Shown piece by piece: positions 6,808-12,205 of a DNA stretch of 12,205 bases (its first letter is position 1; the number at the start of each line of letters is the position of its first letter). This DNA is from Clostridia bacterium (lineage in GTDB: Bacteria > Bacillota > Clostridia > Christensenellales > DUVY01). The notes beneath the pieces are model-generated. The model was given only the letters and a program-made list of their open reading frames with translations. It searched no databases and had not been told where the DNA came from. A program made the translations under genes and the position numbers. Location: assembly GCA_026001225.1 (NCBI GenBank), contig BNZQ01000047.1, positions 1 to 12,205 of the forward strand. Direction: 5' to 3'.

Positions 6808-7357
6808 ATGAAAAAAACACACAAGCGGGATTTCTCGTAGGGAAAACAAGCAAGGTTTTGCCGTCCTTAAAAAGCGCGTTTATGACGCGCTCAACCTCGA
6901 CACCGCCGAAGCGCGGTTAAAGGCAAGCGCGGCGTTTAAGGACGAGGCGGCCTATCAGCGTAAACTGCTCATTGCGGTCGGTTCGGGTACGAATTTTGCC
7001 GAGTGCTTTAACGCCCTTCTGAAAGTCATTTTTACCGAACGCAATATCCCCGAACATAAATACGGCAGGGCGTTTTTTGACGCTACGGGTATCCCCGATA
7101 AATTGTTCCGTGATATGCGTTCCGCAAGAGCCGATTACTGTCCGTCCGACAAAACGCTTGTCGCTATATGCGCGGGGCTTGATTTAGATATATCCATAGC
7201 GGAAAGATTATTCCACATAAGCGGCAAAGCCTTGAAATATTCCGATGAGCATATAGCGTATAGATTGATTTTAACCGCTTTAAGGGGGGCAGACTTACAA
7301 GAGCGCAACGACTTTTTAGAGGTGTTGGGCTTTGATAGGTTGACGGACGATAAATAA
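6808..7357 (+). pseudogene. Helix-turn-helix-like gene with frame broken at an A7 tract after the start codon
   Basis: A good start exists: GGAGGA at 6795-6800, 7-nt spacing, ATG at 6808. As sequenced, that frame stops after ten codons (MKKTHKRDFS). The +1 frame is open from there to the TAA at 7355-7357 and looks genuinely coding. Removing one A from the run at 6811-6817 joins them into a 182-residue protein starting MKKHTSGISRRENKQGF. About residues 75-160 resemble an XRE-like helix-turn-helix region seen at the C terminus of several Bacillota proteins (FRDMRSAR...PSDKTLVAICAGLDLDISIAERL). An internal ATG at 7103 would give only 84 residues without a ribosome binding site. The gene could be a true pseudogene, a phase-variable gene, one expressed by slippage on the A run, or a sequencing error. 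Function is unknown; a regulatory role is likely. Confidence 0.7.
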
Positions 7358-7407
7358 AATATAATCGGGTAAACGGTGTTTAGGTTGCCCCTTGCCCCTT
7401 GTTCCCG

Positions 7408-7604
7408 CCGTTACCTTAACCGCCTTTGTGGAGGGTATCACCGAATTGAAAACCCGTCAAGGGGCGGCTATTTATATTTTAGTAAGGTATGATTTAACCT
7501 TTGGTTTCGGTAAATATTTTATTCTCGGCATAAACCGCCGCTTGAACCCTTGACGGCTTTTCAATTCGGTGAATTTCTGCAATCAAGGCGGTTAAGGCAA
7601 ACGG
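7408..7604. repeat. Long near-perfect inverted repeat upstream of the serine recombinase
   Basis: The core arms are 7438-7463 and 7547-7572, pairing at 25 of 26 bases with an 83-bp AT-rich spacer. Outer arms (7408-7426 and 7585-7604, sharing ccttaaccgcctt) extend the symmetry to about 197 bp with a few mismatches. The left arm carries TTGAAA (7446-7451), 17 bp before TATTTA (7469-7474), a plausible rightward promoter toward the recombinase. The intergenic stretch 7358-7641 holds no other gene. The structure could be a large RNA hairpin, an invertible segment or a protein-binding site. Confidence 0.8.
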
Positions 7605-7641
7605 CGAAAACACTACCTGCCGCACGAAAGGAGCAAACAAA

Positions 7642-9126
7642 ATGAAAAACGCGGTTATCTACGCAAGGTACAGTTCGGAACGGCAAACGGAGCAGTCCAT
7701 AGAGGGGCAGTTGCGCGTATGCAATGAGTTCGCGGAAAAGAACGGTTGCCGCATAGTCGGCACATACATAGACCGCGCCATATCGGGCACGACCGACAAG
7801 CGCGAGGACTTTCAACGTATGATTAAGGACAGCGCAAAGCGGTTGTTCGAGTTCGTCATCGTCTACAAATTAGACCGTTTCGCCCGTAACCGTTACGACA
7901 GCGCGACCAACAAGGCGGTTTTGAAAAAGAACGGCGTTAAGGTGCTGTCCGCTTGCGAGCAAATCACCGACACCCCCGAAGGCATTATCCTTGAAAGTAT
8001 GTTAGAGGGGTACGCCGAGTATTACAGCGCGGAGTTGTCGCAGAAAGTCCGCAGAGGGTTAAAGCAGAGCCGTATAAAGGGCAATTTCACGGGCGGCTTT
8101 ACCTTGTACGGCTACAAGGTCATCGACAAGAAATGGACGGTTGACGAAACGCAGGCGAACATTATCCGTCAGATTTACCGTGACTATTCGGGCGGTATGC
8201 GCTTAAAGGGCATTGCCGACAAACTGAACGCCGCCCATATACGCACGGGAACGGGCAAGACGTGGACGGTCAACATTCTGTCGCGCCTTATGCACAACGA
8301 GAAACTAACGGGCGTTGTCAACGCCGACGAGCGTTATACTCATATCGTCCCCGCGATTATCGACAAAGAAACCTTTGACGCCGCCGTCGCTAAATTAGAC
8401 CTCAACAAGCACCGCGCCGCCGTCAACAAAGCCCCCGTTCCGTACCATTTGAGCGGCAAACTTAATTGCGGGCATTGCGGCACGCTGATGACGGGCGAGA
8501 GCGGCACGAGCAAAACAAAAGCGGTACACCACTATTACAAATGCTTTAAGAAAAAGAAAGACCGCGCCGCTTGCGACAAGAAAGCGGAGCAGAAAGACGG
8601 CATTGAAAAAAAGGTCGTGGATAGGACGGTCGAAAATCTTTTCAAGCAACCGCAAGTGTTACGGGCGATTGCGCGTAAAATGGCGGAGGTTTACAACGCC
8701 GACTTGAAAGACACGGCTATTTTTGACGGCTTGTTAAAGCAGAAAACCGACAACGAACGGGCGATTGAAAACCTCTTGAAAGCCCTTGAAATGGGGATAT
8801 TCACGCCCTCGACCAAACAGCGGTTAGAGGAGTTAGAGAAAGCGAAAGAAACGATAAACTGCGAAATCCTTGTACAGTCCATTTTCAAGGCAAGCCCCGT
8901 AAGCGAGGAAACCGTCTACAACTATTTTATGTCGTTCAAGGGCTTGGACTACACCCAACCGCGCAACCGCGAACGGCTGATTGCAATGTTCGTCCGCAAG
9001 GTCGTTGTGTTCGACGGCAAGGACGAACCGACTATCTACTACAACACTTCCGACGATAACGCCGACGTAAAAGAAAACGCCGACTCCGAAACAGAGTTCG
9101 GATTCGGCGCACTTGGCGGAAGGTGA
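7642..9126 (+). CDS. Large serine recombinase (site-specific integrase)
   Basis: This 494-residue protein is of the large serine recombinase class that mediates integration and excision of mobile elements. The resolvase-type catalytic domain (about 1-145) has the nucleophile in YARYSSERQ, most likely Ser11, plus SGTTDKREDFQRM and the arginine-rich YKLDRFARNRYD. A recombinase domain follows (about 160-265). A zinc ribbon has Cys276, Cys279, Cys301 and Cys311, and a coiled-coil segment spans about 365-415. The ATG has AAAGGAG at 7627-7633. The end is odd: the last codons (LGGR and the TGA) overlap the 3' end of the oppositely oriented tRNA-Ser gene by 13 bp. The stop codon may therefore be supplied by the target site, which would place the right end of an inserted element here. 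Family assignment is firm; the attachment-site inference is not. Confidence 0.93.
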   Translation: MKNAVIYARYSSERQTEQSIEGQLRVCNEFAEKNGCRIVGTYIDRAISGTTDKREDFQRMIKDSAKRLFEFVIVYKLDRFARNRYDSATNKAVLKKNGVKVLSACEQITDTPEGIILESMLEGYAEYYSAELSQKVRRGLKQSRIKGNFTGGFTLYGYKVIDKKWTVDETQANIIRQIYRDYSGGMRLKGIADKLNAAHIRTGTGKTWTVNILSRLMHNEKLTGVVNADERYTHIVPAIIDKETFDAAVAKLDLNKHRAAVNKAPVPYHLSGKLNCGHCGTLMTGESGTSKTKAVHHYYKCFKKKKDRAACDKKAEQKDGIEKKVVDRTVENLFKQPQVLRAIARKMAEVYNADLKDTAIFDGLLKQKTDNERAIENLLKALEMGIFTPSTKQRLEELEKAKETINCEILVQSIFKASPVSEETVYNYFMSFKGLDYTQPRNRERLIAMFVRKVVVFDGKDEPTIYYNTSDDNADVKENADSETEFGFGALGGR

Positions 9127-9202
9127 GGGATTCGAACCCCCGGCCCCTTGCAGGGTCACAAGTTTTCAAGACTTGCGCCTTAAACCGCTCGGCCAACCTT
9201 CC
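9114..9202 (-). tRNA. tRNA-Ser (anticodon TGA), CCA encoded
   Basis: The minus strand folds as a class II tRNA. Acceptor GGAAGGT pairs with ACCTTCC, followed by discriminator G and an encoded CCA. The D-arm reads GCCGAGCGGTTTAAGGC and the anticodon stem-loop CAAGT CTTGAAA ACTTG has anticodon TGA. A long variable arm and the T-loop TTCGAAT follow. The 3' end points into the serine recombinase gene. Confidence 0.95.
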
Positions 9203-9279
9203 ATATGAACCGTATGAACAGTATATCAATTTACAGGCAAATTGTCAATACATAGAATCCTCAAAAACTCTGTAATGAT

Positions 9280-9308
9280 TTGCCAATTTTTTCGAAAGGT
9301 GCTACAAT
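9280..9308 (+). promoter_or_regulatory. Extended -10 promoter of the CLC transporter gene
   Basis: TTGCCA (9280-9285), a 17-bp spacer and TACAAT (9303-9308) are preceded by TG at the extended -10 position. The expected transcription start, 6-8 bp after the -10 box, falls at about 9314-9317, at the ATG of the gene. Confidence 0.75.
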
Positions 9309-9316
9309 ATGTCAAA

Positions 9317-10636
9317 ATGAAAAATCTCGAAATCCCGTTGAAAGCGGCTAAAAAAATCAAATACCGCCTGATCGTTGAGGCCTTTACGGTCGGCATCGTC
9401 GGCGGTCTGATCGCCACTGCCTATAAATACGCGTTGGCCGCCTTAAAGAACGCCTCGCACGGCTTGTATGCCGCCGCACGGGAAAGGCCTGCCTTTATTC
9501 CCCTCGTGTTCGCCGCGCTGATTCTTTTGGCTTTGGGCGTCGCGTACATTCTCAAAACCGAGCCGTGGGTCAAAGGGGGCGGCGTCCCGCAGGTCAAGGC
9601 GCAAATCGAATCGGGATATAAGGTCAATTTCATCAAGGTGATCGTTTGCAAATTTTTAGGCGGCGCGCTCGCTACATTCGCGGGCTTGGCATTGGGCCGC
9701 GAAGGCCCTTCCATACAGCTCGGCGCGGAAAGCGCGGACGGCTGCGCCGTTCTTTTGAAGCGCGGCGACAACGAAAAGAGGTTTCTGCTTACCTGCGGCG
9801 CGGGAGCGGGCTTGGCGGCGGCGTTCAACGCGCCTTTGGCGGGCGCTCTCATTGCCCTTGAAGAATTGCGGAAGGATTTCAATCCCTCTACCCTGCTGTC
9901 GGCCTTGGCCGCGAGCGTTTCCGCCACGGCGGTCGCCAACCTGTTGGGCGGTTCCGTTCACGGCGCGTTCAGTCTGCAAACTCAAAGCCTGCCTTTGGCC
10001 GCCTACGGCTTCGTCGTGATTGCGGGAATCGTGTTGGGATTCGCGGGGTTGGCCTACAACTTTTTACTTTTAAAGTCCATAGACGCGCAAAAGCGGCTGA
10101 AAATGCCGATTTTCTTTAAGGTCTTGCCCGTCTTTCTGATCGCGGGCTGCGTCGGGCTGTTTATTCCCTTGCTTGCCTACGACGGGCACGACATTTTGGC
10201 GGAGCTGTTTTCGGGCGCGGAGACTATGCGTTTTTTGAACGCGGAGGGATTAGGCGCGATCGGATTGATCCTGCTGATTCAATTCGTCTTTTCGATCCTG
10301 TGCTTTTCAAGCGGCACGCCGGGCGGAAATTTCTTTCCCGTCATGGTCACGGGCGCGCTGATCGGCGCGTTTTTGGGCGCGTTCTTTTCCCGCTTTTTGG
10401 GAATGGATGCCGCTTTTGTCATCAATTTCACGTTGCTCGGCATGGTCGGCGCGCTGACGGCGGTCGTGCGCGTCCCTATCACCGCAGTCGTCCTGTGCCT
10501 TGAATTGACGAACTCGTTCTCCCACATGCTGCCCTTCGTTTTGGCCGCCCTGCTCGCCTACCTGATTCCCGACTTATTGAACGGCTTGCCGATTTACGAT
10601 TCGCTGCTGCTGCGATTGCCGACTCAAGATAGGTAA
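9317..10636 (+). CDS. CLC-family chloride transporter, probable H+/Cl- antiporter
   Basis: This 439-residue multi-pass membrane protein has all three CLC signature regions: KGGGVPQ (87-92), GREGP (127-131) and GGNFFP (336-341). Glu129 in GREGP is the external gating glutamate. EE at 182-183 in LEELRKDF matches the internal proton-path glutamate of the E. coli exchanger, which favours an antiporter over a channel. Two positions differ from the usual motif: GSGIP is GGGVP, so the central serine is Gly, and the C-terminal tyrosine position appears to be Phe (TNSFSHMLP). There are no CBS or TrkA_C domains. I chose the ATG at 9317, although the frame is open from 9242, because the promoter -10 box sits at 9303-9308. 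No ribosome binding site fits, so translation is probably leaderless. Likely role: chloride or related anion exchange in pH or ion homeostasis. Confidence 0.9.
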   Translation: MKNLEIPLKAAKKIKYRLIVEAFTVGIVGGLIATAYKYALAALKNASHGLYAAARERPAFIPLVFAALILLALGVAYILKTEPWVKGGGVPQVKAQIESGYKVNFIKVIVCKFLGGALATFAGLALGREGPSIQLGAESADGCAVLLKRGDNEKRFLLTCGAGAGLAAAFNAPLAGALIALEELRKDFNPSTLLSALAASVSATAVANLLGGSVHGAFSLQTQSLPLAAYGFVVIAGIVLGFAGLAYNFLLLKSIDAQKRLKMPIFFKVLPVFLIAGCVGLFIPLLAYDGHDILAELFSGAETMRFLNAEGLGAIGLILLIQFVFSILCFSSGTPGGNFFPVMVTGALIGAFLGAFFSRFLGMDAAFVINFTLLGMVGALTAVVRVPITAVVLCLELTNSFSHMLPFVLAALLAYLIPDLLNGLPIYDSLLLRLPTQDR

Positions 10637-10663
10637 CAAGTAAACTTTTTACTTGTTACTTTT
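10633..10663 (+). terminator. Perfect 12-bp hairpin terminator after the CLC gene
   Basis: GTAACAAGTAAA and TTTACTTGTTAC pair perfectly around a CTT loop, and TTTT follows on the plus strand. The stem overlaps the CLC stop codon. It lies between convergent genes and ends 4 bp before the spoIIR stop. It is AT-rich with a short T run, so efficiency is uncertain. Confidence 0.65.
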
Positions 10664-10666
10664 AGG

Positions 10667-11224
10667 TCAACTCTCGGTCAAGCTTTTGATCAATTCTATC
10701 AATTTGCTTTTATACCGCACGCCTTCCCCGTTGACATAATCGGAGCCGACGAAGCACAGCGGCGGATAGACGACGCACCACCAATTATCGCCCGTCCCCC
10801 CGCCTAAATAGACGATCAGCGCGTCGTAATAGCCCGAATCCAGCACGGCGCCGTCATAGGATCGCGCCGGAAAGTATTCGTTGCAAAGCTCCGCGCGCGC
10901 GCCGTAAGCGAAGCCCTCGGTTTTCAGTTTAGCGGCGGCGGCGGCGGTGATCCCCGTCAATTCACGGCCGATGACGGCGCGCGCGTCGTCCCGCGTCTTG
11001 CATTCCAAAACGCGCGGCGTCAGGTATTTGATCAATTCCTCCTTGACGCCGTATTTGACGCGCTGATCGACCTCGGCGTTGCTGTTGGCGCGGATATGGA
11101 TACGGATATATTCAGTCGTTTCCGTCGCTTCCGTTCCCTTACCGTCGGGTAAAATCACCAAAACGATCAACAACGCGAAAAACGCCGCAACGGCTATGTA
11201 GATGAGCTTGCGCTTATTGCCCAT
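10667..11224 (-). CDS. spoIIR: Stage II sporulation protein R
   Basis: This 185-residue protein has an N-terminal membrane or signal segment (about 7-25, IYIAVAAFFALLIVLVIL). The SpoIIR domain follows, with IRIHIRANSNAEVDQRVKYG near the N terminus and the hallmark WWCVVYPPLCF near the C terminus. In known spore formers SpoIIR is made in the forespore and exported to the space between forespore and mother cell. There it triggers SpoIIGA to process pro-sigma-E. I chose the ATG at 11224, with GGAGGG 8 nt upstream, over an upstream in-frame ATG at 11281 that lacks a ribosome binding site and adds 19 residues before the signal segment. The gene lies 57 bp downstream of the next minus-strand gene but has its own forespore-type promoter candidate. 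Confidence 0.92.
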   Translation of the reverse strand: MGNKRKLIYIAVAAFFALLIVLVILPDGKGTEATETTEYIRIHIRANSNAEVDQRVKYGVKEELIKYLTPRVLECKTRDDARAVIGRELTGITAAAAAKLKTEGFAYGARAELCNEYFPARSYDGAVLDSGYYDALIVYLGGGTGDNWWCVVYPPLCFVGSDYVNGEGVRYKSKLIELIKSLTES

Positions 11225-11250
11225 AAAAAAATCCCTCCGATTAACGAAGG

Positions 11251-11279
11251 AATTATGGACGCAAAAATAGGATTTATAC
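11251..11279 (-). promoter_or_regulatory. Candidate forespore sigma promoter of spoIIR
   Basis: The minus strand reads GTATA (11279-11275), a 17-bp gap, then CATAATT (11257-11251). This resembles the sigma-G/sigma-F type pattern (G-ATA ... CATA-T). It ends 12 bp before the ribosome binding site. In Bacillus subtilis spoIIR is transcribed by sigma-F, so position and gene identity agree. The match is by eye only. Confidence 0.45.
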
Positions 11280-11281
11280 AA

Positions 11282-12205
11282 TCATTTCAACAACGCTAAA
11301 ACCGTCGCTTCATCGTCGGGCTTTACGCCGCCGACATTCCGTCCCAGCGTCCAAACCTCGTTCCAGACGATGCTTTCGCCGTATTTCAATTCCCGTAAGG
11401 GCGACAGCGATTCGCATTCCAGCATCTCGGCGTTGGTATAGCTCTCGAAATTGCAACCCCAATCGGGATATTCCGAATTGAGAGTTTCGGATTTATCCTT
11501 TAATTGTGCATCGTCATTTACTTGTCCCTTGAATAACCCCACTCCGAACCGCTTTTTGAAAATTACGTCGGGCAAAACATAGACAACCGTACCTTTCTGC
11601 GCGTACAGCCCCAACTTGAACGGCCCTTCGGCCCCCGTGTCCTGTCGAATCGTGATCGTTCGGTCGCCCCAACGGACGCGGGCGTCGTTCATGCGCGCGT
11701 AGGGCCACAGCGTCAAGCTCCGGTCGGGCAGCAGCGTAAAATCGTTTCTCGGCGTTTCCACGCAACAAAAGCCGCCCTCTTTCAGCACGGTCAACGCCCA
11801 CGCCGCCAATTGAACGGGCCAACGGTTCATGTTGGTGACCGTATGCCTGATCCCGACCTCGGAGGTTTTCTCGTGCAAGGTCAATAAAACCTCCTTGCGG
11901 ATCAGCGACACGGGGTCAGGCTTCTGCGTGACGCGCAAGCCCTCGCGCGTCACCTCGGCATCCACGGGCGCGTTGTCGATCTCATAGGTGCGCGGCAAGT
12001 CTTCGGGCGCGTGCCACAACCGGTGGCCGCCGTAGGACTGCCATTCGTTTTTCTTATAGTCCGCGATTTGCTTGTCGAAGATCTTAAAGACGTTCTCGCC
12101 GCCCTCTAATTTATAGGACAGCACGCGGAATCCGAGCTGTACGGGTACCAGCAGCTCGGCCGCGCCGTTGCGAATACGGATCGTATCCTTTAAGCCCAGA
12201 AAGTC
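11282..12205 (-). CDS. Galactose-mutarotase-like (aldose-epimerase fold) protein, 5' end outside the window
   Basis: The frame is open to the window edge, so the start lies beyond base 12205; at least 307 codons are visible. The GTG at 12124 is not a likely start because the upstream residues (I.IRNGAAELLVPVQLGFRV) continue the fold. Recognisable stretches are GGENVFK, YGGHRLWHAPEDLPRTY, a central beta-rich part with LTLWPYARMND, and a C-terminal YPDWGCNFESYTNAEMLECESLSPL. These resemble uncharacterised proteins of the galactose mutarotase-like superfamily (DUF4380-type). No signal peptide or membrane segment is seen. The substrate is probably a carbohydrate, but the reaction is unknown. Its stop codon lies 57 bp upstream of spoIIR on the same strand. 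Confidence 0.65.
   Translation of the reverse strand, partial: DFLGLKDTIRIRNGAAELLVPVQLGFRVLSYKLEGGENVFKIFDKQIADYKKNEWQSYGGHRLWHAPEDLPRTYEIDNAPVDAEVTREGLRVTQKPDPVSLIRKEVLLTLHEKTSEVGIRHTVTNMNRWPVQLAAWALTVLKEGGFCCVETPRNDFTLLPDRSLTLWPYARMNDARVRWGDRTITIRQDTGAEGPFKLGLYAQKGTVVYVLPDVIFKKRFGVGLFKGQVNDDAQLKDKSETLNSEYPDWGCNFESYTNAEMLECESLSPLRELKYGESIVWNEVWTLGRNVGGVKPDDEATVLALLK

Noticed and set aside
9242..9316. Upstream TTG start for the CLC gene, adding 25 residues
   Set aside because: It would place the start upstream of a strong promoter at 9280-9308, and the added residues do not resemble a CLC N terminus.
11225..11281. Longer SpoIIR start at 11281
   Set aside because: It has no ribosome binding site and overlaps the promoter-like sequence, while the ATG at 11224 has a clear GGAGGG.

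Overview
The window looks like a chromosomal segment of a spore-forming Bacillota (Clostridia-type) bacterium carrying a large inserted accessory region. The host assignment rests on a spoIIR sporulation gene, clear GGAGG-type ribosome binding sites and sigma-A-type promoters. Bases 1 to about 9126 are accessory DNA bounded on the right by a tRNA-Ser gene. Bases from about 9130 onward are ordinary chromosome: a CLC transporter, spoIIR and a partial aldose-epimerase-like gene.

The most interesting part is at the left. A compact tyrosine recombinase with all catalytic residues (224-1210) is followed by two 29-bp sites in inverted orientation (1264-1292 and 1411-1439, 26 of 29 bases identical). 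Each site is two 8-bp half-sites, extended by TTT/AAA, around an identical asymmetric 7-bp spacer. That is the architecture of a tyrosine-recombinase crossover site. Between them lies a near-consensus promoter (TTGACA, 17 bp, TATACT) that currently points left, away from the next gene and into an intrinsic terminator at the end of the recombinase gene. Just to the right of the sites starts a 1513-residue surface lipoprotein with Fn3-like, InlB-type and BspA-type leucine-rich repeats. Inversion would turn the promoter to face the lipoprotein with a leader of about 97 nt. I read this as a self-contained phase-variation cassette (recombinase, invertible promoter, giant adhesin-like lipoprotein) caught in its OFF orientation.

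The middle region (6045-7641) holds a standalone domain protein resembling the N-terminal half of certain HNH endonucleases. After it comes a helix-turn-helix-like gene whose frame is broken by one extra A in an A7 run just after the start codon. Next is an unusual inverted repeat (25 of 26 bases, 83-bp spacer) upstream of a large serine recombinase. The end of that recombinase gene overlaps the CCA end of the tRNA-Ser gene on the other strand, which suggests insertion at the tRNA 3' end. The left element boundary was not found and may lie outside the window.

The right part is chromosomal. The CLC gene has a strong extended -10 promoter so close to its ATG that the mRNA is probably leaderless. 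spoIIR (minus strand) is preceded by a forespore-sigma-like promoter, and upstream of it is a 5'-truncated mutarotase-like gene running off the window. All functional statements are from reading the sequence by eye; no homology search was run.
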